Shown here: piece by piece, positions 44,325-53,288 of the stretch
Layout of the letters: every line of letters begins with the position of its first letter
Position numbering within the stretch: the first letter of the stretch is position 1
Assembly (NCBI RefSeq): GCF_009830285.1
Contig: NZ_WUQX01000001.1
Span: 4,402,501 to 4,466,500 of the forward strand
DNA length: 64,000 bases
Origin: Sporofaciens musculi
Lineage (GTDB): Bacteria > Bacillota > Clostridia > Lachnospirales > Lachnospiraceae
Direction of reading: 5' to 3'
Translations under genes and position numbers: made by a program
Notes under the pieces: generated by a model
Database searches by the model: none
The model's input: the letters and a program-made list of their open reading frames with translations, nothing else
What the model was told of the DNA's origin: nothing

Positions 44325-45020
44325 CTACTTAAAAAACTTAATCTTGCCAATCAGGGGCAGTTCCTTCCTGTCGCCCTTACATGCAGCCACAATTCCCATC
44401 ACCATCAGGATAAAGAACACAAGCCCCAGGATATCGAAGATCCAGGAAAACATCCCTCCGCCAAAGTGTATAATCGAATGTAAGCCCCACACCCAATCAC
44501 CCTCCAGCAAGTCCACCAGTGAGGATAATAAGAAAAGCACCAAGCCCTGATTCACATGATGCTTGACATACTGAGACTGCTTATCACCTGCAAGAAGGGG
44601 GATCAATACCAGGATTCCAAGGTAAGACAGAACACCCATAACTTTGTTCCTGCGAACTTCATTCTGGTCAAAATAATCCACTGATCCACACCCATACTGC
44701 TGGTAGCCTGCCTGTTGATACCCATACTGCTGATATCCTCCTGAACCATTCCCCTGCTGATCATTCTGACCGTAGCTTTGCCGGCTGGTCTGCCCATAGC
44801 CTTGCTGACCATATGTATATTCCTGTCCGCCGTTCTGTCCATAGCCTTGCTGACCATATGTATATTCCTGACTGCTGTTCTGTCCATAGCCCGTATCACT
44901 TCCACTTGCCTGGCTGCCGCCCGTATAACCGCCTGATACATTTGGTATCTGGGCGCCGCAGTATGGACATGACATGATTCCGTCATCCACCTTCGCACCA
45001 CATTTCACACAATAAGCCAT
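44325..45020 (-). CDS. Zinc-ribbon / Gln-Gly-Tyr-rich / DUF4870-like membrane protein
   Basis: 231 residues in three parts. An N-terminal zinc ribbon (YCVKCGAKVDDG, SCPYCGAQIP, residues 3-27) leads to a low-complexity region (about 30-112) rich in G, Q, Y and S, with near-exact repeats of QEYTYGQQGYGQ. The C-terminal half is a Tic20/DUF4870-type region with three hydrophobic segments and YVKHHVNQGLVLFLL. The combination is common in Firmicutes but the function is unknown. The middle is prion-like in composition. Own promoter; monocistronic. Confidence 0.8.
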   Translation of the reverse strand: MAYCVKCGAKVDDGIMSCPYCGAQIPNVSGGYTGGSQASGSDTGYGQNSSQEYTYGQQGYGQNGGQEYTYGQQGYGQTSRQSYGQNDQQGNGSGGYQQYGYQQAGYQQYGCGSVDYFDQNEVRRNKVMGVLSYLGILVLIPLLAGDKQSQYVKHHVNQGLVLFLLSSLVDLLEGDWVWGLHSIIHFGGGMFSWIFDILGLVFFILMVMGIVAACKGDRKELPLIGKIKFFK

Positions 45021-45053
45021 CTTTTTTGCCCCTTCCTCTCTTAGAATAATTCT

Positions 45054-45082
45054 ATTGTATTCCCCACACGCTCAATGTGCAA
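45054..45082 (-). promoter_or_regulatory. Promoter of the zinc-ribbon membrane protein gene
   Basis: TTGCAC (45077-45082), 17 bp, TACAAT (45054-45059) on the minus strand; leader about 28 nt. Confidence 0.6.
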
Positions 45083-45129
45083 TCCCTTTCTGAAATATTT
45101 AGAAAATATGTTAAGAAAATACCACTGTC

Positions 45130-45366
45130 TCAATCGTCCAGTCCCAAAATTTCTGCCAACACCTCCACAATAATCTCGTTGGTACAGGATTTCACATATC
45201 CTAACATATGCAGGGAAATTTCATCCTGCTTCTGTGCCTCTGTAAGCCCATCATCCCTTTTGGTCTTTTCAATCAACTGGATTAGCTGAGGCGTCAGTTC
45301 CTCATAAGTCTCAATGGTCGTCTGTGTGACCATCCTTCTCAAATCATCTTTTCTGGTCGGCACCAT
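45130..45366 (-). CDS. Conserved hypothetical protein, 78 residues
   Basis: A strong SD (AAAGGAGG) precedes ATG 45366. The protein is all-helical and charged, with TTIETYEELTPQLIQLIEKT and a hydrophobic end (NEIIVEVLAEILGLDD). No domain recognised. It lies 57 bp downstream of smpB, at the end of the eno-secG-rnr-smpB run. Confidence 0.7.
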   Translation of the reverse strand: MVPTRKDDLRRMVTQTTIETYEELTPQLIQLIEKTKRDDGLTEAQKQDEISLHMLGYVKSCTNEIIVEVLAEILGLDD

Positions 45367-45422
45367 GGATGTTCCTCCTTTTGCTAATTAAAACCTGCTT
45401 AAATATCCGGCGTTCTTCTATA

Positions 45423-45890
45423 TCACCCAAGATTACGCACCTTGAAATCCCTCTGGGCCTCTCTTTGCTGGTCTTTTTTGGCAATATCCTGCCGCTTGTC
45501 ATACAGCTTCTTACCCTTTGCCATCCCAACCTCGATTTTAACAAGGCTGCCTTTGAAATATACTTTAAGGGGCACAATCGCCACACCCTTCTCCTTCGTC
45601 TTTCCAAGCAGCTTGTTAATCTCCGACTTGTGGAGAAGCAGCTTTCTAACCCGCAGGGGGTCCTTATTGAAAATATTTCCCTTCTCGTAAGGGCTGATAT
45701 GCATACCATAGATATAGACCTCGCCATTCTCCACACGGATAAATGACTCCTTAATACTGCATTTACCCATCCGCAGGGATTTTACCTCTGTTCCGTGGAG
45801 AGCAATCCCCGCCTCATAGGTATCCAGTATAAAATAATCATGGTATGCCTTCTTATTATTGGCGATCATCTTCCCGTTTGTCTTTGCCAT
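45423..45890 (-). CDS. smpB: SsrA-binding protein
   Basis: 155 residues, normal length. The oligonucleotide-binding barrel begins [19 protein letters not shown], with GTEVKSLR and the [18 protein letters not shown] segment. The basic C-terminal tail [20 protein letters not shown] should enter the mRNA channel. It delivers tmRNA to stalled ribosomes; the tmRNA gene is about 10 kb away in this window. ATG 45890 has GGAGG at proper spacing; the ATG at 45896 is too close to it. Confidence 0.97.
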   Translation of the reverse strand: MAKTNGKMIANNKKAYHDYFILDTYEAGIALHGTEVKSLRMGKCSIKESFIRVENGEVYIYGMHISPYEKGNIFNKDPLRVRKLLLHKSEINKLLGKTKEKGVAIVPLKVYFKGSLVKIEVGMAKGKKLYDKRQDIAKKDQQREAQRDFKVRNLG

Positions 45891-45921
45891 ATACATGACC
45901 TCCTCATATTAAAAATGCTTA

Positions 45922-48066
45922 TTACTCAGCTATTACATCCACAATCTCAAAATCTATTGTCCTAAGCATCCGGTTGGCATCAAGGACGCGTACCCGTACC
46001 TTCTGCCCCAGCTTATATGCCTTACCAGTATGCTCCCCTGCCATCTCATACCGGTCCTCATAGTAATCGTAATGGTCGTCCGTCATATTTGTCACATGCA
46101 CCATACCTTCCACCGTATTGGGCAACTCCACATACATCCCCCATTTGGTCATACCAGAGATTACACCCTCAAATTCTTCTCCGATGTACTGCCTCATATA
46201 TTCTACCTTCTTAAGCTTCACCGTCTCACGCTCAGCCTCCTCTGCCCTTCTCTCCATTTCACTGGAATGTTTCGTTACCTCCGGCAGAAGCTTCTGATAA
46301 TGGGCAAGCTTCTCCTCATTCATTCTCCCCCTTAAGTTGTCCTTAATAATCCTGTGAATCTGAAGGTCGGGATATCTTCGGATGGGTGAAGTAAAATGCG
46401 TATAATAATTCGCTGCCAGTCCAAAATGCCCGATATTCTCCGGCATATACCGCGCCTGCTTCATTGAACGCAGCGCCAAACGGCAGATTAACGCCTCCTC
46501 AGGCGTATCCTCCACCTTGGCTAGAAGCTTCTGAATCTCCTTGGGACGGATTTCATTTACACCGATATGCATGGAATATCCGAAATTATTGATAAATGTT
46601 GCAAGGGTTCTGATCTTCTCCTCATCCGGCGGCTCGTGGGTACGGTAAACAAAGGGCAGCTCTTGCCAGTAATAATCCTCTGCCACAGTTTCATTTGCCA
46701 GAAGCATAAAATCTTCTATCAGCTTCGTGGCCACATTACGCTCATAGGGCCGAAGCTCAAGAGGCTTCCCCTCCTCGTCAAGCACCATCTTTGTCTCTGG
46801 AAAATCAAAATCAATGGATCCGCGCTTGATTCTTCGTTCCCGCAAAATCAGGGACAGCTCCTCCATCCTCTGGAATAAAGGTACGAACTCATGATAACGT
46901 TCAAGCTCTGTCTCATCTTTATCCTCCAGAATCATTTTGACGCTTGTATAAGTCATGCGCGCATCCACATGAATCACCGTCTCTGCAATCTCATGGGAGA
47001 TTACAAGCCCCTTTGGGTTTACAGTCATGATACAGCTAAGCGCCAGCCTGTCCTCCCCTGCATTCAGGGAACAGATTCCATTGGAGAGCTTGTGGGGAAG
47101 CATAGGAATCACACGGTCTGCCAGATAAACACTGGTTCCACGTTCCCTGGCCTCCCTGTCGAGAGCGCTGTTCTCCTGGACATAGTTGGACACATCTGCA
47201 ATATGAACGCCCAAAAGGTAATTCTCCCCTTCTCTCGTAAGGGAAACGGCATCATCCAGGTCTTTTGCATCCTCTCCGTCAATGGTTACCATCTGCCATT
47301 CCCGCAGGTCTTTGCGCCCAGCCATATCGGCAGGACTCACCTCCTTGGCCACCCTCTCTGCCTGGGAAAGAAGCTTCTCAGAAAATTCCACTGGAAGGTC
47401 ATAGCCTTTGACAATGGACATAATATCTGTGCCTGGGTCGTTAATATGTCCGATGATCTCTGTTACCCTACCCTCTGGATTGCGCCCCGCCTCCCCGTAG
47501 GAGGTGAGCTCAACCACAACCTTGTGTCCGCTGACAGCTCCCTTGGCCTTGTCAGCGGGCACGAAAATATCATAAGGAAATCGCTGATTATCCGGCAGGA
47601 CAAACCCATAGCTTAGATGTTCTTTTTTCTGGAACAAGCCCACCACCTTGGTAAGCCCTCTGGCAGTAATCCGCACAATCCTGCCTTCCCTGCTTCTCCT
47701 TTGTCCCTGGTTCTCCTTCGTAATCACGAACTCTACCTGGTCTTTGTCAAAGGCGCCGTTCACGTCCTCCTCACTGATATAGACATCTGGATTGCCGTCC
47801 TCCATCACCACAAACCCGAAACCTCTTAAGCTGGCGCGAAATGTCCCTTTCAAATGCTTTGCCTCGCCTTTACAGTATTTTCCCCGCTTTGATAAATATA
47901 TTTTTCCATCTTCTTCCAGAGCTTTTAGCACCTCTCTCAACTCGTCCCGCTGTTCCTTGGAAACCTGCAAAAGCATGGCAAGCTCTTTAAACTTCATAGG
48001 CACATACAGGCTGTCGCAAATTAGTTCATAGACCACCTTTTTTTTCTTTTCAAATGACTTGTCCAT
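45922..48066 (-). CDS. rnr: Ribonuclease R
   Basis: 714 residues. Order: N-terminal winged helix (KKVVYELICDSLYVPMKFKE), cold-shock domains (RGFGFVVMEDGNPDVYI; LSYGFVLPDN), and the RNB catalytic domain with the Asp cluster in TIDGEDAKDLDDAVSL and YTHFTSPIRRYPDL. The C-terminal S1 domain (GEEFEGVISGMTKWGMYVEL) follows. It is a processive 3'-5' exonuclease for structured RNA and assists trans-translation, which fits its position 31 bp upstream of smpB. No long Lys-rich tail is present. Confidence 0.97.
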   Translation of the reverse strand: MDKSFEKKKKVVYELICDSLYVPMKFKELAMLLQVSKEQRDELREVLKALEEDGKIYLSKRGKYCKGEAKHLKGTFRASLRGFGFVVMEDGNPDVYISEEDVNGAFDKDQVEFVITKENQGQRRSREGRIVRITARGLTKVVGLFQKKEHLSYGFVLPDNQRFPYDIFVPADKAKGAVSGHKVVVELTSYGEAGRNPEGRVTEIIGHINDPGTDIMSIVKGYDLPVEFSEKLLSQAERVAKEVSPADMAGRKDLREWQMVTIDGEDAKDLDDAVSLTREGENYLLGVHIADVSNYVQENSALDREARERGTSVYLADRVIPMLPHKLSNGICSLNAGEDRLALSCIMTVNPKGLVISHEIAETVIHVDARMTYTSVKMILEDKDETELERYHEFVPLFQRMEELSLILRERRIKRGSIDFDFPETKMVLDEEGKPLELRPYERNVATKLIEDFMLLANETVAEDYYWQELPFVYRTHEPPDEEKIRTLATFINNFGYSMHIGVNEIRPKEIQKLLAKVEDTPEEALICRLALRSMKQARYMPENIGHFGLAANYYTHFTSPIRRYPDLQIHRIIKDNLRGRMNEEKLAHYQKLLPEVTKHSSEMERRAEEAERETVKLKKVEYMRQYIGEEFEGVISGMTKWGMYVELPNTVEGMVHVTNMTDDHYDYYEDRYEMAGEHTGKAYKLGQKVRVRVLDANRMLRTIDFEIVDVIAE

Positions 48067-48126
48067 CTCTTGCAGCTCCTCCTCACTCTTAATATATATC
48101 TTCTATTATCCCCATATATACAAATA

Positions 48127-48148
48127 GACACTCCCATACAGGAGTGTC
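48127..48148 (-). other. Hairpin between secG and rnr
   Basis: GACACTCC and GGAGTGTC form a perfect 8-bp stem with a 6-base loop. The T-run after it is weak, so it probably attenuates or stabilises rather than fully terminates the upstream transcript. Confidence 0.5.
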
Positions 48149-48174
48149 CCACTGTTCTCATAAAAATATGCCGC

Positions 48175-48417
48175 TTATGCAAATACTTTTAAATTCAACA
48201 CTGCTGCCAGTACAATAAACAGGATCGCAAGGAACTTCGTGGACTTCACCAGCGCGCCCTCCATGGAACGTCCCTTGTTCTGTCCCCAGTAAGTATCCGC
48301 CATACCGCTGATCGTTCCAAGTCCCGCAGACTTACCCTCCTGCATCAGAACAATCGCTGTCAGTGCAATACAGTCTATTGCAAATATTATCATTAATATT
48401 ATCTTTAGAATCTCCAC
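48175..48417 (-). CDS. secG: Protein-export membrane protein SecG
   Basis: 80 residues with two TM helices (about 3-22 and 56-77) joined by a Gly-rich loop carrying GKSAGLGTISG and the SMEGALVKSTK segment. It is the accessory subunit of the SecYEG channel. Located 48 bp after eno and upstream of rnr-smpB, a common clostridial order. Confidence 0.95.
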   Translation of the reverse strand: MEILKIILMIIFAIDCIALTAIVLMQEGKSAGLGTISGMADTYWGQNKGRSMEGALVKSTKFLAILFIVLAAVLNLKVFA

Positions 48418-48465
48418 CTTCTACACCTCCTACGGCTAAACCTTTTTTATTCTACCATAAGATGT

Positions 48466-49770
48466 CTAAAATAGCAAGAAGGGATTCCGATATTCTGCCA
48501 CGTCCCCTAACCTTTCCTCAATCCGAAGAAGCTGATTATACTTCTCCACCCGTTCGGAACGACAAGGTGCTCCGGTCTTAATCTGTCCAGAATTAAAAGC
48601 CACGGCAATATCCGCAATCATAGAGTCCGCCGTCTCACCAGACCGGTGGGAAACAATGGTCCGATATCCGGCATTTTTCGCAGTCTCGATAGCATTAAAC
48701 GCCTCGGTCAGAGTCCCAATCTGGTTGACCTTTACCAGAATCGCATTTGCCGCCTCCTGCTTAATCCCCTTCTTAAGCCTTTTTTCATTGGTGACAAAAA
48801 GGTCGTCTCCCACAAGCTGTATATTACTCCCCAGACGTGTGGTCAGCAATTCCCATCCCTCCCAGTCTTCCTCATCTAACGGGTCCTCAATAGACGCTAT
48901 GGGGAATTCCTGGGCCAGCTCCTCATAGTATTCAATCAATTCTTCTGTCGAGCGTGTCACCTGATGTCCATGCATCTTACTTTCGCCCTCGAAAATATAT
49001 TTCTTCACATTATTGTCATACAATTCTGTAGCCGCCACGTCCAACGCAAGCACAATATCCTCCCGCGGCCTGTAGCCTGCTGCCTGGGTCGCTTCTATAA
49101 TAAAACGAATTGCCTCTCTGGCATCCGGAAGATCAGGCGCAAAGCCCCCCTCGTCCCCGACTCCAGTACTGTACCCGTGTTTCTTAAGCAGCTTCTTAAG
49201 CGCATGGTAGATTTCCGCGCACATCCTAAGTCCTTCCTTGAAACAGCACGCCCCTACCGGCATAATCATAAACTCCTGCACGTCAATGGTATTGTCCGCG
49301 TGTTTCCCACCGTTCATGATATTCATCATGGGCACCGGCAGGCGTTTTGCATTGACTCCGCCAAGGTACGAATAGAGCGGAAGCTTAAGGGCTGCCGCCG
49401 CCGCCCGCGCTGCCGCCATGGATACGCCAAGCATTGCATTTGCCCCAAGATTTGATTTATTCTCCGTACCGTCTAACTTAAGCATAATCTGGTCAAGCAA
49501 AGGCTGGTCTAATACATTTACCCCAATGACCGCAGGCGCAATCCTTGCATTCACATGGTCTGCCGCCAACTCTACTCCAAGACCACCAAAGCGTTCCTCT
49601 TTGTCTCGCAGCTCTAATGCCTCATACTGTCCGGTAGACGCGCCAGATGGGACGCTTGCCCTCCCCAAATATTTTTCGGCGGCCAGCACTTCTACTTCTA
49701 TAGTCGGATTCCCACGGGAATCTAGGATTTCTCTTGCGTATACATCCGTAATTGGTAAATACTTATGCAT
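48466..49770 (-). CDS. eno: Enolase
   Basis: 434 residues, normal length. Blocks seen are [17 protein letters not shown], the GASTG loop, VGDEGGFAP, the metal ligands in [19 protein letters not shown] and VGDDLFVTN, and SHRSGET with the catalytic region near the C-terminus. Catalyses 2-phosphoglycerate to PEP. AGGAGG precedes the ATG. Confidence 0.98.
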   Translation of the reverse strand: MHKYLPITDVYAREILDSRGNPTIEVEVLAAEKYLGRASVPSGASTGQYEALELRDKEERFGGLGVELAADHVNARIAPAVIGVNVLDQPLLDQIMLKLDGTENKSNLGANAMLGVSMAAARAAAAALKLPLYSYLGGVNAKRLPVPMMNIMNGGKHADNTIDVQEFMIMPVGACCFKEGLRMCAEIYHALKKLLKKHGYSTGVGDEGGFAPDLPDAREAIRFIIEATQAAGYRPREDIVLALDVAATELYDNNVKKYIFEGESKMHGHQVTRSTEELIEYYEELAQEFPIASIEDPLDEEDWEGWELLTTRLGSNIQLVGDDLFVTNEKRLKKGIKQEAANAILVKVNQIGTLTEAFNAIETAKNAGYRTIVSHRSGETADSMIADIAVAFNSGQIKTGAPCRSERVEKYNQLLRIEERLGDVAEYRNPFLLF

Positions 49771-49852
49771 CTCATTTCCTCCTGGTATAGTATTGCCTTC
49801 CTCCTATATTATGCGCCGCTTTTTTGATTCTAATGCAGATTCAATAATTCCA

Positions 49853-49881
49853 TTGACTTTTCTGTATGTCAGCGTTACAAT
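49853..49881 (+). promoter_or_regulatory. Promoter of the yitT-like gene
   Basis: TTGACT (49853-49858), 17 bp, TACAAT (49876-49881); leader about 33 nt. Confidence 0.65.
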
Positions 49882-49920
49882 CGGGTGAGATATAAAAAGA
49901 ATTTTTTGTCGAGGTTTATC

Positions 49921-50763
49921 ATGAAATCACAATTTAAGAACTTTATCTATCTGACTCTAAGTACACTGGTAATGGCGGTTGGCATCTATTTTTTTAAATT
50001 CTCCAACAATTTTACCTTTGGAGGGATCACAGGTCTTGCCGTATTAGTCGCCAAGTCTGGCTCTATTTCCGCGGGAGATTTTTCTTTTGTGGCAAATATG
50101 GTCCTGCTGGTCATCGGCTTCTTTGTTCTCGGAAAGAAATTTGCGGCAAAGACCGCATACAGCAGTATCCTTCTGTCAGTCGCTTTATCGGGCCTTGAGC
50201 GCATCTGTCCCATGAGCCAGCCCTTGACCAATCAGCCCCTCTTAGAGCTGATATTCGCCATTGCGCTGCCCTCCATCGGCTCTGCCGTTCTGTTTAATAT
50301 CGGGGCGTCCAGCGGCGGAACAGACGTGGTCGCCATGATTATGAAGAAATACACCAGCTTCAACATCGGAAATGCCCTGCTGGTCACAGACCTTTTTATC
50401 ACGGTTGCCGGCTTCTTCGTATTCGATATCCAGACAGGATTGTATTCCTTCCTGGGTCTGGCGCTGCGCTCCTTCATGATTGACGGATTTATCGAAAGTT
50501 TGAACCTTTCAAAGTATTTTAATGTGGTCTGCAAAAATCCGCAGCCTATTTGCAACTTCATCAAAGACGAGATGCACAGAAGCGCAACCATCGTCCAGGC
50601 AAAGGGCGCGTTCAGCGGCGAGGACAAATACATTATCTTCACCGTAATGAACCGCATGGAGGCAGTCCGCCTCCGAAACTACATAAAAGAACACTCGCCG
50701 GATGCATTCCTGCTGATTTCCAATACTAGCGAAATCATTGGCAAGGGTTTCCATTCTATCTAA
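49921..50763 (+). CDS. YitT-family membrane protein (DUF161 + DUF2179)
   Basis: 280 residues from ATG 49921 (GAGG upstream; the longer frame from 49885 would include the promoter region). Five to six TM helices carry the YitT repeat-type motifs NFTFGGITGLAVL and FNIGASSGGTDVVAMI. A soluble C-terminal DUF2179 domain follows (about 205-280). The family is common in Firmicutes and its transport or signalling role is not known. It has its own promoter, divergent from eno. Confidence 0.9.
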   Translation: MKSQFKNFIYLTLSTLVMAVGIYFFKFSNNFTFGGITGLAVLVAKSGSISAGDFSFVANMVLLVIGFFVLGKKFAAKTAYSSILLSVALSGLERICPMSQPLTNQPLLELIFAIALPSIGSAVLFNIGASSGGTDVVAMIMKKYTSFNIGNALLVTDLFITVAGFFVFDIQTGLYSFLGLALRSFMIDGFIESLNLSKYFNVVCKNPQPICNFIKDEMHRSATIVQAKGAFSGEDKYIIFTVMNRMEAVRLRNYIKEHSPDAFLLISNTSEIIGKGFHSI

Positions 50764-50836
50764 AACCAGAAGCCTTTGGCCGCCACTCTACTTGTAGTTT
50801 AGACAAAAACACACTATTCTACTGACGTTCGATTGC

Positions 50837-51010
50837 ATGAAAGCTGATTTTAGGTTAAAATTTATTTGTACGGATGTGTTTGAGATTGATAAGAAAAAAT
50901 TCGGCGCGTTTGTGGCAAAACTGCGCAAAGAGAAGGGCTTCACACACAAAGAACTTGCCGGAAGATTATTCATATCGGATAAAGCCGCCAGCAAATGGGG
51001 CATATCGTAA
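50837..51010 (+). pseudogene. XRE-family regulator fragment
   Basis: A 57-codon frame contains KKFGAFVAKLRKEKGFTHKE and then LFISDKAASKWG before a stop. This is the first three helices of an HTH_3/XRE DNA-binding domain, cut just where ...SKWERG would continue. No SD is evident and no downstream domain follows. It is a remnant or a very short peptide. The rest of 50764-51091 holds a terminator. Confidence 0.6.
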
Positions 51011-51026
51011 TGCAAGCATAAAAATA

Positions 51027-51069
51027 CAAGATACGGCAGAATCCAATTCACAGGAAATACCGTATCTTG
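51027..51069. terminator. Bidirectional terminator at the glmM 3' end
   Basis: CAAGATACGG and CCGTATCTTG form a perfect 10-bp stem. On the minus strand it is followed by TATTTTTATG and on the plus strand by CATTTTTTAAT. Confidence 0.8.
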
Positions 51070-51091
51070 CATTTTTTAATTCTAAAATCCT

Positions 51092-52438
51092 CTAGCCTAC
51101 CATCAAGCCTTCCGCCTTAATCACAGCAACCACCTGCTCAACATATTTCTCACACAGCTCGTCTGTGGCCGCCTCTACCATCACTCGGATGACAGGCTCG
51201 GTTCCACTCTCCCTAACCAAAATCCGGCCGTCATCTCCCAAAGCTTTTGCAACCTCGTCAACCGCCTTCGTAACCTCAGGATTCTCTCTTGCTGTCTTCT
51301 TATCAGCCACACGAACATTCTTCAATAACTGAGGATAAATCTTAACAGGCTCAGCCAGCTTCCCAAGCGTCAGCTTCTTCTCAAGTATTACCTCCATCAC
51401 CATAAGAGACGTAAGAATTCCATCTCCCGTAGTGGCATGCTTGCTGAAAATAATGTGTCCTGACTGTTCTCCGCCAAGAGAGAAATTATTGCGAGCCATA
51501 TTCTCATACACATACTTGTCTCCCACAGCCGTTTTTTCATACTTAAGCCCCGCCTTGTCGCAAGCTTTATAAAGCCCTAAGTTAGACATAATAGTGGTTA
51601 CAATGGTATTTCCGTTTAAGTGACCGCACTCCTTCATATATTTCCCGCAAATATAGAGAATCAAATCGCCGTCCACCACATTCCCGTTCTCGTCTACGGC
51701 AATACACCTGTCAGCGTCGCCGTCGTAGGCAAAACCAACGTCCAGCTTCTTCTCCTTCACATACTGCTGCAAAATCTCGATATGGGTGGAGCCGCAATTC
51801 TTATTAATATTCGTTCCGTCCGGCTCACAGTTAATCACATAAGTCTTAGCGCCCAGAGCGTCATACACGCTCTTTGCAATGGCAAAGGCGCTTCCGTTAG
51901 AGCAGTCAAGCCCAACCCTCATATCCTTAAAGGAACGGGTCGCCAGGGAAATCAGATAACCGATATAACGGTTTCTTCCTGCCGCATAGTCCACCGTAAG
52001 CCCGATATCCTCCCTCTTGGCAAGAGGAAGCTCATCCGTCTCCCCGTCGATGTAAGCCTCAATCTTCTCCTCGACTTCTGCCTCAATCTTATGCCCTTTC
52101 CCGCTGATAATCTTAATACCGTTGTCATAGAACGGATTGTGGCTTGCGGAAATCATAATGCCGCAGTCAAAATCATCCGTCCTGGTCACATAGGAAACGC
52201 TGGGCGTGGTGGTTACATGGAGAAGGTATGCGTTCGCCCCTGAAGCAGTAATTCCTGCTGCCAGCGCATACTCAAACATATAGCTGCTTCGTCTCGTATC
52301 CTTGCCGATTACCACCTTGGCCTTGTGGTCCTGTCCATAGTACCAGCCAAGAAAACGCCCTACCTTAAACGCATGCTCTACTGTCAAAACCTTATTAGCC
52401 TCGCCGCGGAAGCCGTCTGTTCCAAAATATTTACCCAT
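51092..52438 (-). CDS. glmM: Phosphoglucosamine mutase
   Basis: 448 residues, normal length. It starts KYFGTDGFRGEAN, has the phospho-serine loop GIMISASHNPFYDNGIK, the Mg loop DGDADRC, the sugar-binding GEQSGHI and the C-terminal VRESGTEPVIRVM. It converts glucosamine-6-P to glucosamine-1-P for UDP-GlcNAc and cell-wall synthesis. GAAGGAG lies nine bases before ATG 52438, preferred over an upstream in-frame start at 52456. Confidence 0.97.
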   Translation of the reverse strand: MGKYFGTDGFRGEANKVLTVEHAFKVGRFLGWYYGQDHKAKVVIGKDTRRSSYMFEYALAAGITASGANAYLLHVTTTPSVSYVTRTDDFDCGIMISASHNPFYDNGIKIISGKGHKIEAEVEEKIEAYIDGETDELPLAKREDIGLTVDYAAGRNRYIGYLISLATRSFKDMRVGLDCSNGSAFAIAKSVYDALGAKTYVINCEPDGTNINKNCGSTHIEILQQYVKEKKLDVGFAYDGDADRCIAVDENGNVVDGDLILYICGKYMKECGHLNGNTIVTTIMSNLGLYKACDKAGLKYEKTAVGDKYVYENMARNNFSLGGEQSGHIIFSKHATTGDGILTSLMVMEVILEKKLTLGKLAEPVKIYPQLLKNVRVADKKTARENPEVTKAVDEVAKALGDDGRILVRESGTEPVIRVMVEAATDELCEKYVEQVVAVIKAEGLMVG

Positions 52439-52510
52439 AGTTATTAACTCCTTCATATCATTTGCCTGATTTACCGTTTTTTTTGCACAATTATCGCAAA
52501 ATACTTTACT

Positions 52511-52539
52511 ATTATATAAGGTTTGGGTGAAATATACAA
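52511..52539 (-). promoter_or_regulatory. Promoter of glmM
   Basis: TTGTAT (52534-52539), 17 bp, TATAAT (52511-52516) on the minus strand; leader about 65 nt. No glmS-type ribozyme is seen. Confidence 0.6.
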
Positions 52540-52648
52540 CTGCTAATTTAAATAAATAATTGAAGTTAAATGTGCATAATCTGCATATAATTATAATAAG
52601 ATAACTTATATACTGCCACTATTTGTATGCGTGTAATTTCTATACGTA

Positions 52649-52677
52649 TTGATTATATGCATATCATGTGTTATGAT
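52649..52677 (+). promoter_or_regulatory. Promoter of the hicAB locus
   Basis: TTGATT (52649-52654), 17 bp, TATGAT (52672-52677). The spacer contains the palindrome ATATGCATAT, a possible HicB operator. Confidence 0.55.
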
Positions 52678-52694
52678 AAGAAGGAGGAAATACG

Positions 52695-52757
52695 ATGCCT
52701 ATCAATCTTCCCAAAGGTACAGAAAATAGCATCAAAAAACAGGCGGGGCTTAAATAA
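52695..52757 (+). pseudogene. HicA toxin remnant (C-terminal end only)
   Basis: A 20-codon frame after AAGGAGG encodes LPKGTENSIKKQAGLK at its end. This matches the last residues of HicA mRNA interferases (KGT..SI.KQAGL). The whole dsRBD-like fold with the catalytic His is missing, joined directly to the original start region. The SD and promoter remain. Confidence 0.7.
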
Positions 52758-52791
52758 TATCGCATTTTTTCAAATACAGGAGGTATAACCC

Positions 52792-53211
52792 ATGTTATCA
52801 ATATATCCGGCATGTTTCTTCAAAGAAGATAACGGTTATTCTGTCATTTTCCCTGATTTGGATTTGGCTACCTATGGCGAAACCATAAACGAAGCCATGT
52901 CCATGGCTATCGACTGTCTTGCAGGACGTCTCCACTGGCTTTTACAAGACGGCGAGCCGATTCCCAAACCATCCTCCATGAATTCTATCGACTTAGCAGC
53001 CGTTTCAACAGATTTGGGAATTGAACCTTTAGAGGCTTTCGTCAATCTGGTTTCGGTTGATGTGAAAGCATATGCAAAAAAGCATTTTGAAAAATCTGTC
53101 AGAAAAACCCTTACGATTCCGGCATGGCTCAATAATGCGGCACTGGAGATGGATATTAACTTTTCACAGGTATTACAAGAAGCTTTGCTTGCTAAAGTAC
53201 AGGCTCGTTAA
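52792..53211 (+). CDS. hicB: HicB-family antitoxin (orphan)
   Basis: 139 residues. The N-terminal partial-RNase-H-like HicB domain has YPACFFKEDNGYSVIFPDLDLATYG and EAMSMAIDCLAGRL. The C-terminus has a ribbon-helix-helix segment, VRKTLTIPAWLNNAALEMDINFS. AGGAGG precedes the ATG. It follows a 20-codon HicA remnant, so the toxin is lost and the antitoxin persists, probably still repressing its promoter or acting on HicA elsewhere. Confidence 0.88.
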   Translation: MLSIYPACFFKEDNGYSVIFPDLDLATYGETINEAMSMAIDCLAGRLHWLLQDGEPIPKPSSMNSIDLAAVSTDLGIEPLEAFVNLVSVDVKAYAKKHFEKSVRKTLTIPAWLNNAALEMDINFSQVLQEALLAKVQAR

Positions 53212-53288
53212 TTTTTGCCATATATCCAATCAACACGAAAGGGACAGTCAATACCGACTGCCCCTCCGTCCTAATAAATTGGTACATC

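Noticed and set aside
44690..44900. Tandem repeats that could suggest a CRISPR array
   Set aside because: No spacers of regular length; they are coding repeats of a Q/G/Y-rich protein segment.
45344..45736. A 130-codon minus-strand frame overlapping smpB
   Set aside because: Out-of-frame shadow of smpB; the smpB frame has the family motifs.
52439..52510. A glmS-type ribozyme or riboswitch upstream of glmM
   Set aside because: The leader is about 65 nt, AT-rich, and shows no conserved core.
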